Made by a program: the position numbers and the translations under genes. A stretch of 64,000 bases of DNA from Tubulanus polymorphus (taxonomy: Eukaryota; Nemertea; Palaeonemertea; Tubulaniformes; Tubulanidae). The stretch covers positions 19,808,001 to 19,872,000 of the forward strand of contig NC_134025.1 of NCBI RefSeq assembly GCF_964204645.1. The letters run 5' to 3'. Positions 1 through 27,880 of this stretch are shown piece by piece. Position 1 is the first letter of the stretch; every line of letters begins with the position of its first letter. The notes below the pieces were generated by a model. It saw only the letters and a list, made by a program, of their open reading frames with translations, ran no database searches and was not told the DNA's origin.

Positions 1-1
1 C

Positions 2-15794
<15,793 letters not shown>

Positions 15795-16280
15795 AATACA
15801 AGATGTACAGTTCCAAGGCACAGTTGTGATTTTAAAGTGTAGAAATGATTTTGATTTCAAAGGCCTGTGGCTAGTTGCACAGACATGGCTTGGTTTTAGA
15901 AGACCAATCTTGACCCGGCAAATGCCCCCTTGATCTTATTGTCTTTATATCGGCTTCAGAAGTTTTGTAGTTTCATACCTCAGCCTCGGCTATGTAATTG
16001 CAGACCTGGGTACCTGAGATTTTTAATCGTAGTGGTTTGCATCAAAACAGAGTAATTTCACAATAAATTTGTGGTTTAATTGAAAATGAATGGAGGAATT
16101 ATACTGATTTGAGAGTACTGTGATATTTTTGGGAGTAGTTGAGGTCTAAAAAAGTAAAAATCTCAAATACCCAGTTCTGCAATTGGCCCCCATTGCACAT
16201 TTGTACTTCAAATTCAAATTCTACATAGGCCTACGTATGATAGAAATAAATAAGAACATGAATGATTCTGAATTTATGGT
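15795..16280 (+). other. FIGNL1: Probable FIGNL1 3' UTR
   Basis: Non-coding sequence after the FIGNL1 stop. A canonical AATAAA lies at 16062-16067, and a second AATAAA falls in GAAATAAATAAG near 16245. The transcript probably ends shortly after one of these. Confidence 0.5.
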
Positions 16281-17184
16281 GTTGTTTATTGTACATTGCA
16301 TTAGAATATCACACTTTATTTTATAAAATCAAAATGTTAAAAGAAAAAATATTTCATTACCAATAATATCAATTTTATAATAAGAAAATTTGCCTTTAAA
16401 CGTACATGTCATTCTTACTGTAAGCGCCATCTACCATGCTGGTATATTTCATGAAATGAAACCAAACTTGCCCTAACGCCCAAAATTGCCCAAGTGGTCA
16501 TTGCTGGGAATATCATTATTTTGCCAACTTGTAGAAAACAAATACCGAATACATAAATCAATAACGGTGCATTCCTGACCCTCCAAACAACCATCAAAGT
16601 TAATTTTGGCAGATCATTGAATAAGACAGATAGATCTACTTAGGTTTACATAATGAATGCATAGGTAACAAGAAAATGAAAATTCAGTCAATATATGGTA
16701 GGTATGTTAACCTCCCTTACTATTACTCAACACTATGCAAATTTGGTATCATAGACAAGGCTACGTACTGTGATGCTAGGTACATGTGGGTACACTTGAT
16801 ACTATGATTTAATAACGCGATCATAATACAGGCAATCGGCATAATCTATGAATAAATCTGGTATTGTTATGGCCAGCAGATCCTGCTTAATTTGGGTTTC
16901 TTGCATGGTTCTCCCTCAGATGAATTAACCTGAAAAAATTAGTTAATAATTTCAATGGTGTATGTATAACTATCTCCTTTAGGGATCACAGTGCATACAC
17001 ATGGGGTAAGGGGTTAGATGGTACAAGATGCATACGTGCGTATGTGGGAAGGAAGCTTTGTATCGGCGTTGTTGTTTCGTAAATAGGAATAAAACAGTAC
17101 ATCAGTTAAACAGTTTTATTGACTTTAAATGGTAGCCTGTTGGAAAATTAAATAGGCATAAAAATGTGCCTCCTGCCTCAAGTC
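16281..17184. other. Intergenic, nothing recognised
   Basis: AT-rich DNA between the FIGNL1 3' UTR and the first composite repeat. No open frame with conserved content and no clear repeat ends. Confidence 0.5.
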
Positions 17185-18271
17185 TTTTTAGCCCATTTGG
17201 GACTTAAGTCCCAACAGGCTATTGCGTTCACTTTTCGTCCGTCGTCCGTAGACAGAATCCAATTAATTATTTTGGGAAGTTTTAAAGACACTTCAATGTA
17301 ATGTCTCTATATTTGGGTTACACAAGTATCTACCGTATTTTCTGGCTAATAAGCCGATTTTCTAGCCTCAGATTTTTACCCCAAAATATCATGATCGGCT
17401 TATTGGACGGATACGATCTGACCTAAATAATTACTTCCCAAACTATGTCAATCTAATGCTCCTGAGGATCATCAAAATGAATAAGAGTGTTCCATTTTTA
17501 TTTGAGATCATTATTTACTACCAATAATGTATTTAGAACTGTTTTGTTACTTTGTTTCTTTCATCACCTCACAGCAGCAATCTCATACCGCAGCGCTAGT
17601 ACATTTATATATACGCGCGTCAGCAGTCAGCCGCGTGTTTGCGAATGTAGGTTTCAATATATGGTTCTGTGTGTTAGAGATCACCTGAACGGGTCTATAT
17701 ATAGCAGTGACTCGGCAACGATAGTATACACAGCACTCACATATTGTCAGCCTCACACATCGTCAAATAAGACAAACTAATTGAAAAATCAGTGAATTAA
17801 AATCTCCTGATGAAGGGCCTCGGCTTATTGGGCAAAGCAATAAGAAATCCATGTATTTTAGGCTAAAAAACTGCCCTCAGCTTATTGGCCGAGTCGGCTT
17901 AATCGCCGGAAAATACGGTACCCTAGAGACATCTTCAGCCCAAAAACTGGCCCTGTTAGATTCTAAATGGCCGACTGGCAGCCATTGTTGTCGCCAAATG
18001 AGCACTTTACATGTTTTTGAATGAAGTTTTCGAGGGAAATTTTGAAGACGCTTTGATCAATTACCTTGATCTTTCGTATGTATTTGTATCCCCCTTCAAA
18101 TATGAGCCCCTGTGGTGTGTTCGGGGCTTTAGGTAAATACATGTATAAACCAAATATCAAGACAATCCATTGAAGTGTCTTCAAAACTTCTCACAGTAAC
18201 TGGATTCTGTCTATGGACAGATGAACAGACGGATCAGTGGCCTGCTGAGACATAAGTCCCCAGTAGACTAA
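17185..18271. mobile_element. Short inverted-repeat member of the composite family, interrupted by a younger element
   Basis: The left end is TTTTTAGCCCATTTGGGACT, followed by GCGTTCACTTTTCGTCCGTC. The right end is the degenerate inverse (GGACAGATGAACAGACGG, then AGTCCCCAGTAGACTAAA). Between 17333 and 17918 it is split by a separate element; without that it would be about 500 bp. The structure matches the copy at 33477-34107. Confidence 0.75.
17333..17918. mobile_element. Nested non-autonomous element with CCGTATTTTC ends and TA target duplication
   Basis: The ends are CCGTATTTTCTGGCTAATAA and, on the other strand, CCGTATTTTCCGGCGATTAA. TA flanks both sides (17331-17332, 17919-17920). Other copies of the host repeat read GTATCTACCCTAGACACATC across the same point (33665-33685, 24345-24365), so the empty site is known and only TA was duplicated. 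This fits a Tc1/mariner-like or other TA-targeting element. The 97-residue frame inside (17487-17780) shows no transposase motif. Confidence 0.8.
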
Positions 18272-19760
18272 ACTAGGGGTCCAGGGACGCCGTGCCCACT
18301 TGGGAAGTGGTTTCAAATGCTCAACAATCTAACAATTTCAATATTCAACGCCCCTGGTGACCATATACAAAAATCAATGACCTTGAAACTCACCACAATC
18401 ATAGAACATGTCAGCAGCTACGATTTTGTAATTGATTGTGATAACAAAATATGCTTCGTAACCAATGGAAATACTAAGTTATTCAACGCCCCCTAGTGAC
18501 CATATTCAAAACCCAATGACCTTGAAAATAACTAATGTCCTTAAAACTCACCACAATGATAGATGATGTCGTGAGCTACAACTTTGCAATTGACTGTGGT
18601 AACAAAATATGCATTGGTACAAATATGATATAGAAATACTGACAGGGTTCATTGTGTCACTGCTGACAAAAATTCACTGCTATTCACTGCCAATGAAAAG
18701 TCAAATTCACTGCCATTTGGCTACCTAGTAAAGACATGTTACCAAAAGACTACGGATAGAGCCAAAACAAATCATATCATGTAATTTAACTGTTGAGAGA
18801 CTATCGAACCACCAGATAGGTGTAGGGTACTTTTCATGTGAGACTTCAAAGCTCCCAAACCACCGGCTCCAAGTTCGTTTGATTTCATGCAAATTCTACA
18901 TCTAAACTTATGAATACAATTCGGAACACATTCAATCCAGCTACGGTACTCCCGATGATGAAGCCACGAATCTTGAAATGTACACTTTCCCATTTTTCCA
19001 CAGTGTAACGGGCCAGAGATTTTTAAAAAAATCCGAACGCAAACCACTGCCATTTGCAATTTTGTGAAACAGGTGCCTGGACCTAGTAGCCATGGCAACC
19101 ATAAAAATGAAAACTTGTGAATGAAATTGAATTGGTTGGCACGTCGATGTTCACAATACCAATGAATAAAATGAAATTGAATTGCTGTCGGCATGACATT
19201 GTCGGTATATTTCTCGTGACATTTTAAAATTGCCAATCTCAGACAAAATTGAACACATTTCCGAATTCACTGCCCCCTTTCCCATTTCCACTGCCTTTCT
19301 AAAAAATTCACTGCTATTAACAGCCGTGAATAGATTTTTTTCAATTCGCTGCTATTCACTGCTTACACTGCCCGCGACGAACCCTGTACTAAGATATTGT
19401 ATTATTCAACGCCCCCTGGTGGCCATTTACAATGACCTTGAAACTCACGACAATCATAGAAAATGTTATAAGCTACAACTGTCTAATTAATTGTGCTAAC
19501 AAAATATGCTTAGGTATCAATATAATGTCGAAAAACTTTATCCCACCTAAGAATGAGTACTGATGACACAAAGTCGGCTGCCAATTACATCATAATTGGC
19601 TGATCAAAAATACCTGTCTCAGGTATAAAACATCCCTTTCCAAAGCTTACCCATCAGCAATTGCAATGAGAAGTGGCAAACCAGTAGGAAGCTACAGGAC
19701 TCAGAATTTGGGCCAAAATTGACATTTTTGGGCAATAAAAAGGTCCTAGGACGGCCATCT
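18272..19760 (+). repeat. Composite family copy interrupted by a hAT-like element
   Basis: Begins ACTAGGGGTCCAGGGAC and contains several diverged subunits with CAACGCCCCCTGGTGACCAT, CAATGACCTTGAAACTCACC, TTTTGTAATTGATTGTG and ACAAAATATGC. It is interrupted at 18643-19386. It lacks the GGGCTAAAAA end, fading out near 19760. Confidence 0.75.
18643..19386 (-). mobile_element. hAT-like nested element carrying a zinc-finger-like N-terminal ORF
   Basis: The element starts CAGGGTTC and ends GAACCCTG. Flanks TACTGA (18637-18642) and TACTAA (19387-19392) look like a 6-bp duplication with one change; paralogous repeats read GAAATACTAAG across this site. On the minus strand a 154-residue frame (19236-18772) includes FQDSWL, then CRICMKSNELGAGGLGALKSH and H about four residues later. 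That is the layout of the BED-like/CxxC..H..H finger found at the start of transposase-type proteins. No catalytic domain is present. Confidence 0.65.
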
Positions 19761-20086
19761 TGAATCCTTGAGACCTGGGCACAAGATAGTGCTTGGTTTT
19801 AGGTTAAAAAGCTGAAATGCTGAAATTTTGGATGTCCCTGAAAAATGATGGCTGTCCCGAAAAATGGGAATCTCTGTTCCTCAAAACAATTTTCAGGGGT
19901 TGGCAGCTCTGAGGGAGGGTTCAATCATGGAAGCATGTACGCAAGGGGGTTATAGAAAAATTACATACTTTATGCATCAAGGCAAATTCACGGAAAAACT
20001 ATAAATGGAAAAACTCTGGCTAAAATAAAACAGGATTTTTGATTGGCTAATAGTGACAACATCGAAGCCGCTCACTCTGTCTAGTG

Positions 20087-20290
20087 TGGCAGGGTTTCGT
20101 ACTGTGGCGGGTCTTGATGCCATCAGGTTCAAATCCCTGCCGGGGAGGATGCATAAAATACAGTAAGGTTGGCAGACCTGGATGTTTGTCTGAGGCTGGA
20201 ATATAGAAATGCAATAAGTCATGCATGGCTGAACACTACTGTGTTTTTGAATGGCCCTTAAAATGATGGCCCTCATGAATTGTTCCATGA
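20087..20290 (+). repeat. tRNA-derived SINE, head plus body
   Basis: The head carries CTGTGGCGGGTCTTGATGCC and box B GGTTCAAATCCCTGCC. The body (AAGGTTGGCAGACCTGGATG, AATAAGTCATGCATGGCTGA, TTTGAATGGCCCT) recurs without the head at 41232-41345. Confidence 0.6.
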
Positions 20291-20409
20291 TTATTGTGTA
20301 ATAATCCAATATCAGTAGTGGCTGAACCAGGAATAAGCGCAATTTACACAACCAGGTAGTTTTGTTTTGAATGTTTCCACATGCAGTTTCAGTTCAGGTC
20401 TGCTAAATT

Positions 20410-20719
20410 CATGGTTCCCATAGTTAAATGAATTCAAAGTTCCTTAGTTTTTCCCAAGTATTTCATGGGTGAGTTTTCAATTTTACCAAATGGAAATATA
20501 TTGTCATGCTACACAGTCCACATTTTAGTGGTGACTGGTAGACTGGTAGAAGGTGATTTAGAAGTGAAATCGCTGAAGAAAGATACTCTTGGCCAAGGCA
20601 ATATGTCAAATGTAATGAATTTCCCAGCTATTTCCCTGACTTTTTCAAATTCCAAAATAATTCCAAATTGGGAATTATCATTTCAAAATTCCCAATTTCT
20701 CTGTACTGTGGGAACCATG
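20410..20719. mobile_element. Inverted-repeat element, GGTTCCCA ends (copy 1)
   Basis: The perfect 11-bp termini are CATGGTTCCCA and TGGGAACCATG. The interior (AAATCGCTGAAGAAAG, AATGAATTTCCC, TTTCAAAATTCCCAATTT) matches the second copy at 32871-33176 colinearly. Non-coding and about 310 bp. Confidence 0.75.
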
Positions 20720-20984
20720 TAAATTTTCCAGACTGTTTCTAAAAGCGCGTGATTTATCAAAATAGATATCGGGACATCGCGTGCATGTTTCTGAATTCAA
20801 CTCAAAATCCACACCACGTGGCTTGGGGTAAATTTTGGGGCCGCAGAATTGTTGGAAACAAAACTTACCGGTAAGCAACAAATTGCCTGATTGTACGAAG
20901 CAATAATGAAATTTCTATGATGTTTTATTATGCAGCCGTCAATGAATTGGATTAATCCCCAGCTGAGTCCGCCATCATGAATAC

Positions 20985-21019
20985 TCAATGTTTGTGTAAT
21001 TCAATTATACAAACATTGA
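20985..21019. repeat. Hairpin, 16-bp arms
   Basis: The arms at 20985-21000 and 21004-21019 pair with one mismatch (TCAATGTTTGTGTAAT), with a 3-base loop. It lies just downstream of the last Ashwin exon found; a role as a 3' end signal is possible but unproven. Confidence 0.7.
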
Positions 21020-21494
21020 CTATCGTCTAAAACAGGGCTGCGGGAACGCCACTAAAATACAACATCGGCCGAACATCTGGAACATGGCCATTTTAGACGC
21101 ATGTGCGATAATTTTGTGTTCGCATCCCGAGTTTTATAAAAAATCCTACCATCAGGGATTCGCCTGTGTTTCGAATTTCAGTTATACGAAACCACTGTCC
21201 ACTCCAAAGAACATGAAAATTCCTTCTCTGTGCATTCGTATGAAAATCCATTTTCACATATTTTCATGCTGCCAGGACTCTAAATCGAATGGACATCGAA
21301 TCGGTCGAAATATCGTTGAGTGGTTGAGCTGGTGGGTGGGGGTGGCTAAATCCATTTCATTGACACATTGATCAGCATAAGGGAGATTTACTACATTATT
21401 TTGAATAGAGATGTACTACAAAATGCATTGGCGGTGCGATAAACAGGGGATGGGGCATTATATTGGGGAAGCATGAACATAAATTATATTTTAC

Positions 21495-24400
21495 CGATAT
21501 GGCGTATTCATCTGCTTTCTTCAAATGACAACTTTCAAAATGTCTATTCAAAAAGTCAATTTGAGGTCCTCGTGTCATCGAATTTGAATTGTGCAGCTGC
21601 GGCTGGCTGTGAGTATCAGTACTATTTCTATAACCACGCGTGAAATCACTGGACGGACGCGATAATTTCATCTGTTTTGATGCAGTATTATTAACGACGC
21701 CCTTAGAATGTTTGTCGCCTTCATCATCAGCATGTCTCTTAAAATTGAATTTCTTAATCACTATTTCATCCATATTGACTGAGGAGTCAGTTCTGCAATG
21801 TTTGTGGGTTTCAACTGTATGATGATGACTGGAAGCTGAAGGTGACACCACTTTCAATTGAGTTTGATTTAGCCGCGCTCTGAAACAATAGAACCATAAT
21901 ACAGGGTCGGCAAAAAGCTATATACAGTGGTACCTCGGTTTAACGAACTCGGATACAATGTTTCATCGGATATAACAAATATAGAATTTTGTCCCAAGTA
22001 AGAAAATTAATTAATTTTATACTCGATATAACAACTATCGGTTATAACGAACAGATTTTCTGGTCCTGGGAAGTTTGCTGTAACGAGGTTCCACTGTAAT
22101 ACAGTCAAACCTCATTAATACCATTCAGATTCAATAATGGGGTACCCATAACACTACTGTGGCAATCGAGGATTGTGAAGACGCACCACTTAAGTGGTGT
22201 GCTCATTATTCAACACACTGGGGTGGAATTGTCAAACACACCAGCACTTGGGTATCAATAGGTCAGCACTGAAAGGGTTAATATTTTTCAATAGATAGTT
22301 CGCAAGTGAATAAATAAGGTAATTAAGTGAAACTAGGGGTCCAGGGACACCATGCCCACTTGGGAAGTGGTTTCAAACGCTCAACAATCTAACGATTTCA
22401 ATACATAACGCCCCCTAGTGACCATATAAAAAAACCAATGACCTTGAAACCCACCACTATCATAGAATATGTCAGCAGCTATGATTTTGTAATTGATTGT
22501 GATAACAAAATATGCCTCGTTACAAATTTAATATGGAAATACTAAGTTACTCTACTATTCAGCGCCCCCTGGTGACCATATGCAAAACCCAATGACCTTA
22601 AAACTCACCACAATCGTAGTACATGTCATGGACTACAACTTTGCAATTGATCATGGTCACAAAATATGCCTAGGTACCAATCTAATAAGGAAATACTAAG
22701 TTATTCTACCATTCAACACCCTCTGGTGACTATATGGAATAACTAATGTCCTTAAAAACTCACCACAATCATAGACGATGTCATGAACTACAACTTTGCA
22801 ATTGATCACGGTAACAAAATATGCCTAGGTACCAATCTAATAAGGAAATACTAAGTTATTCTGCTATTCAACATCCCCTGGTGACCATATAGAATAACAT
22901 ATGTCCTTAAAACTCACCAAAATCAAGGAAGATGTCATGAGCTACAACTTTGCAATTGATTGTGGTAACAAAATATGCATAGGTACAAATATAATATAGA
23001 AATACTAAGTAATTGTATTATTTAACGCCCCCTGGTAGCCATATACAAAAACCAATGACCTTGAAACTCACCAAAATCATAGAACACGTTTGTCGGGCTA
23101 CAACTTTCCAATTGGTTATAGTAACTCAATATGCTAAGGTATCAATTTAATGTGGAAAAACTTTTTCCCACCTATGAATGAGTACTGATGACACCAAGAT
23201 GGCCACCAATTGCGTCATAATTAGCTGATCAAAAATACATGTCTCAGGTATAAAACATCCCTTTCCAAAGAATACCCATCACAAATTGCAATCAGAAATG
23301 GCAAACCAGTAGGAAGCTACAGGACCTAGAATTCCGGCCAAAATTGACATTTTTGGCACTAAAAAGGTCATAGGATCGACCCACTTTTTCTAATGCTGAT
23401 GAACCCTTGGTAGATTCAAATATAAACGAAAGATCAAGGTAATTGATCAAAGCGTCTTCAAAAACTTCAAAAATGTGTAACTAGGGGTCCAGCGACACCA
23501 TGCCAACTTGGGAAATGGTTTCAAATGCTCAACAATCTAACAATTTCAATATTCAACGCCCCCTGGTGACCATATACAAAACCAATGACCTTGAAACTAA
23601 CCACAATCATAGAACATGTCAGCAGCTACAATTTTGTAATTGATTGTGATAACAAAATATGCCTCGTTACCAATTTAATATAAAAAAACTAAGTTATTCT
23701 ACTATTCAACGCCCCTGGTGACCATATTCAAAACCCAATGTCCTTAAAACTCACCACAATCGTTGAACATGTGATGAGCTACAACTTTGCAATTGGTCAT
23801 GGTAACAAAATATGCCTAGGTACCAATATACGGTAATAAGGAAATACTAAGTTATTCTATTATTCAACACCCCCTAGTGGCCATATAGAATAACTAATGT
23901 CCTTGAAACTCACCACAATCATAGACGATGTCATGAGCTACAACTTTGCTATTGATTGTGCTAACAAAATATGCATTGGTATTAATATAATATAGAAATA
24001 CTAAGATATTGTATTATTCAACGAATACCCATCAGCGATTGCAATGAGAAATGGCAAACCAGTAGGAAGCTACAGGACTCAGAATTCGGGCCAAACTTGA
24101 CATTTTTTGGCACTAAAAGGTCATAGGACGGCCATCTTGAGTCCGATCGACCCAATTTTTGTTATGCTTATGGGCCCTGGGGGGATTCAAGTATATACGA
24201 AAGATCAAGGTAATTGATCAAAGCGTCTTCAAAATTTTCCTCAAAAAGTTCAAAAACGTGTAAAAAGTGCTGATTTTGGCGATCAACAATGGCTGCCAGT
24301 CGGCCATCTTGATTCTGACAGGGCCAGTTTTTGGGCTGAAGATGTGTCTAGGGTAGATACATGTGTAACCCAAATATCAAGACATTACATTGAAGCGTCT

Positions 24401-27400
24401 TCAAAACTTCCCAAAATAACTGGATTCCGTCGACGGACGGACGGACGACGGACGAAAAGTGAACGCAATAGCCCGCTGGGACTAAAGTCCCAAGTGGGCT
24501 AAAAAGGGGTAGAAAATTGGAAACTCAAACCACTTAAATATTCAAGACTAAAATTATTATAACGGATGTCCGAAGGGTCGATCGTATGTTTATTTTCTCA
24601 GTTCTAAAAGATCTGAGTTGGGTCTACTAACATTGGTAGTCGGTAAAGACAGCCTTCACTAAGTCTTTGCTGTCCGGGCCTAATTCCAACTTTTCCGAGT
24701 ACTAGGTGTGAAAAAGTATAATGATTATACAGTAAAAGCTACTTAGTTCGAAATGCAATGAGTCTAAGAGAAATTCCATTAAACATCATTCATGATGTAT
24801 TTTACATATATTTACATGGACTGTAAAGATATCTGGATAAGATCAAACCCAGATTAAGCTGATCCAAAGTAAGCGAATTTGACTTAGTACATAATTACGA
24901 AATCTTTAAACGTTTGGGTGTGTATATCCTCTGTGAAATCAAAGGGCCAATATACTGAAAGTAAAACTACTACCGGTCCCCTTGAGAATGTCAGGAGTTG
25001 AAGATGCCACATTTCAATAGTTAGTTTAGAGTCAGTCCCACAATATGGCAGCACAGACATGGGCGCTGTAATCTGTTTATTGTGTATTGTCCCTCTAACA
25101 CCTGTAATGGGTTTGAGTTTAGATAAAATTGAAATTAAAGTGAATTGTGCATCAGAGAATTGACTTGGCAGGCCCATAGCGTGAGGAATTACAATATACC
25201 CTCATGGGTTGCAACTTAACAGGGGTCTGAGGTTCATTTGCACCCCCTTTCCCCACATTACGGGGTTGGCCTGTATATGGTACATCTAGGGAATGATACA
25301 GTTTTCAAAATACATGTATCTGTAATTGGGTGTGCAGTGTGTTCCATCAAATATTCTCAAATTAGCAATATCAATATCTACCGTTTTAGCAATGGAGATT
25401 CATCTTCCTCGCCATTCTTCAGTCTTTTTCTGTTAATCTCAATCTGTTTTCGAGTCAGTAACTGGCCATGACAGTTTTTGGGCCTACTGGATAGCCTTTG
25501 GGGCAAAGGAAGCACATTGTCCCTGAAGACATTCATCAATTCATCTCTATTGTTTGTAGTACTCACAGGTACCGGTATACGTCTCTGTAATAGAACATCA
25601 ACATAATAAACTGGTTTCGTAAGAAAGTATGCAATATCAAGGGTGTGACAATATCGGCACATTTTGCTTACAGGTAAAAGGAAGGTTTCAGTAGGATGTT
25701 ACATCCTTAGGCCCAAACCAAAATGACAGAGTATCTAAACATGCATGAACTAGCTGTCATCAAGACAAATAAGCCTAGGCCTACACCAACGGCTGACAAA
25801 ACAGGTTCTACAGTTCTAAGTTCCAACAACCAGTTCCGCAGTTCTAAGTTAAATTTACAAGAGTTACTCATTAATAATCAAAGAGTCTTAACTCAAAGTT
25901 AGGCTAGACATAACTCATGGGTAGATCCTGGGGGTAGGCCTACTCCAGATACAAAATGCCTCATATTTAATCATATACTTAAACCATTTCAGTGCGCGCC
26001 CCTATCCAGGAAATCAGTAATAAATAAACCGAATATATGCACCCCCTTACTCAAAGGGGGTCACTTTACGTTCAGTTTTTATGGTGGGATTCAAACCATT
26101 AGATTATATGCAGCTGTCAATCTGCTGTCAGTATCCACACCCCTACGACAATGGACAGACTATCGATATCCTTATAACTAGGGGTCCAGGGACACCATGC
26201 CCACTTGGGAAGTGGTTTCAAATGCTGAACAATCTAACAATTTCAATAGGCCTATATAACGCCCTCTTCTTGTGCCCATATACAAAAACCAATGACCTTG
26301 AAACCCACCACAATCATAGAACATGTCAGCAGCTACGATTTTGTAATTGATTGTGATAACAAAATATGCCTCGTTACCAATTTAATATGGAAATAGTAAG
26401 TAATTCTACTATTCAACGCCTCCTGATGACCATATGCAAAAACCCAATGACCTTGAAACTCGCCACAATCATAGAACATGTCATAACTACAACCTTGCAA
26501 TGGATCATGGTAACAAAATATGCCTAGGTACCAATCTAATAAGGATATACTAAGTTCTTCTACTATTGAATGCTCCCTGGTGACCATATAGAATAACTAA
26601 TGTCCTTAAAACTCACCTCAATCATAGATGATGTCATGAGCTACAACTTTGCAATTTATTGTGGTACCAAATTATGCTTAAGTATCAATATAATGTCGAA
26701 AAACTTTTTCCCACCTACGACCGAGTAGGCCTACTGATGATACCAAGATGGCCGCCAATTGCGTCATAATTGGCCGATCAAAAATACCTGCGTCAGGTAC
26801 AAAACATTTCTTTCCAAAGAATACGCGTCACAAATCGCAATGAGAAATTGCAAACCAGTAGGAATCTACAGGACTCAGAATTTGGGCCAAAATTTTTCTC
26901 ATGGTGATGGGCCCTTTGGGGATTCAAATCTGTATTCTGACAGGGCCAGATTTTGGGCTGAAGATGTGTTTAGGGTAGATATAGGCTATACATGCATAAA
27001 GCAAATATCAAGATATTACCTTGAAGCATCTTCAAAACTTCCCAAAATAACTGGATTTTGTCTAGCCTACAGACGGACGGACGGACGGACGAAAAGTGAA
27101 CGCAATAGCCCGCAGGTTAACCAGTCGGTTTGCATAATCCGGTGTCTTTGCTCAGGCATAAACCTAAACGGTTTGCGTAAACCGACTAAACCACTTTCCA
27201 ATGTCAAACCGACATTTCCAACGTGGACGAAAAGTCAAGCTGGCTCAAGTCAAAACGACTTTTCGTTCAGTCGCATTTTTCACTCTACGGCAAACTGGTT
27301 TATGGCGCAGCAAAACCCAAATTAACCGGTTTACATAAACCGATTTCAAACAAATGCGCCTAAAATGTTGAAACTGAATGTACAATACAATAGTGTTCAT

Positions 27401-27623
27401 AATTACCGATAGATGGCGGGTGGAGATTTGTAGGTAAAATGTTCAATGAATGTCGATTATTTCGATTATCTACGAGCCATATCTCGACAATTCAGCCCAA
27501 AAATAAAAGCGCGTGCATCGAGTTTTATACCTGTGAGAGTAATTGGACGATCCCCTCAGTTGACAGGATTTCTGGGTGCCACAGACAGAGTTTCTGATCG
27601 TGATTCAGATCTTTGTCCACCAT
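21495..27623 (-). CDS. ASHWN: Ashwin homologue (vertebrate C2orf49), three exons found, C-terminus uncertain
   Basis: Ashwin is a small nuclear protein linked in vertebrates to the tRNA-splicing ligase complex. Exon 1 is 27623-27531: ATG, 31 codons, ending LWHPEILSTEGIVQLLSQ, like the conserved LLHPELLS motif of Ashwin; donor GTATAA. Exon 2 is 25584-25382, containing NRDELMNVFRDNVLPLPQR, the family's most conserved block, followed by a basic stretch. Exon 3 is 21879-21495, a low-complexity Ser/His/Lys-rich tail. Splice phases 0, 2 and 0 join without stops, giving about 227 residues. The usual C-terminal KRK...WP ending was not found. Either a further exon lies below 21495, or exon 3 reads past its GTAAAA donor to the stop at 21396-21398. 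The gene is convergent with FIGNL1 and head to head with TAF13. Confidence 0.85.
21925..22096. mobile_element. pogo/Tigger-like MITE with TA duplication
   Basis: The ends are CAGTGGTACCTCGGTTTAAC and GTAACGAGGTTCCACTG, flanked by TA at 21923-21924 and 22097-22098. The sequence is rich in ATATAACGAA-type words, typical of pogo-group short elements. It is 172 bp and non-coding. Confidence 0.8.
22332..24505 (+). repeat. Composite repeat array, the longest in the window
   Basis: Two heads with ACTAGGGGTCCAG (22332 and about 23480) are followed by many diverged 130-160 bp subunits built on CAACGCCCCCTGGTGACCAT, ACCTTGAAACTCACC, GAGCTACAACTTTGCAATTG, ACAAAATATGCCTAGGTACC and TACTAAGTTATTCTA. The unique tail includes CAGTAGGAAGCTACAGGAC, AGATCAAGGTAATTGATCAA and the end GTCCCAAGTGGGCTAAAAA. 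Confidence 0.85.
26177..27113 (+). repeat. Composite family copy, right end truncated
   Basis: Begins ACTAGGGGTCCAGGGACAC and passes through three subunits and an AAGATGGCCGCC motif (26745-26756). It ends GAACGCAATAGCCCGC, where the expected TGGGACT.. end is replaced by GGTTAACCAGTCGG. Confidence 0.75.
27114..27345. repeat. AACCG-rich inverted-repeat block
   Basis: GGTTAACCAGTCGGTTTGC on the left and AACCGGTTTACATAAACCG on the right, with more GTAAACCGAC words between. This is probably a separate element that replaced the end of the composite repeat. The exact ends were not resolved. Confidence 0.4.
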
Positions 27624-27880
27624 ATTGTTTTTGACTTGAATGGCATCGTTTTGAATCGTATGACTTGGATCGGATGGCGATAGACAGCTGATAATTATAA
27701 ACCTACTTCTTCGAAGAAGGTTGTGGGAACGAATATTAGAATACGTGAAAAGATGTATTTATTCGAATGTATACAGAATTCTAGAAACCCGAGTAGAAGC
27801 TCGAAATTTATTCTAATGCAAATGCATTACAGTCGGATGACTTAAATCGAATGTGGCTGTGAACGATCAGCTGACGGACG
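27624..27880. promoter_or_regulatory. Probable shared bidirectional promoter of Ashwin and TAF13
   Basis: Only 257 bp separate the two start codons, which face away from each other. The stretch contains a perfect 14-bp palindrome CTTCTTCGAAGAAG (27706-27719), an ATGCAAAT octamer-like word near 27819 and CAGCTG/CAGCTGA words on both sides. No TATA box lies at a convincing distance from either start. The inference rests on geometry; transcription start sites are unknown. Confidence 0.65.

Larger units (their letters stand above)
21880..25381 (-). other. Ashwin intron 2, filled with repeats
   Basis: Contains the pogo-like element at 21925-22096 and a long composite repeat array at about 22332-24505. 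A 97-residue minus frame at 25177-24884 has no recognised motif, and no other gene is evident. Confidence 0.7.
25585..27530 (-). other. Ashwin intron 1
   Basis: Contains a composite repeat copy (26177-27113) and, next to it, an AACCG-rich block with inverted GGTTAACC/AACCGGTT words (about 27114-27345). A 188-residue plus-strand frame over 26759-27325 spans both repeats and is not a gene. About 25590-26170 shows nothing recognised. Confidence 0.65.

Noticed and set aside
17487-17780. 97-residue frame inside the nested element
   Set aside because: No transposase motif; composition matches the non-coding element.
24884-25177. 97-residue minus-strand open frame in Ashwin intron 2
   Set aside because: No recognised domain, no matching splice phase to the neighbouring Ashwin exons and no conserved pattern.
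26759-27325. 188-residue plus-strand open frame
   Set aside because: It runs across the junction of a composite repeat and an AACCG-rich block, both non-coding elsewhere. It has no conserved motif and is antisense to the Ashwin intron.
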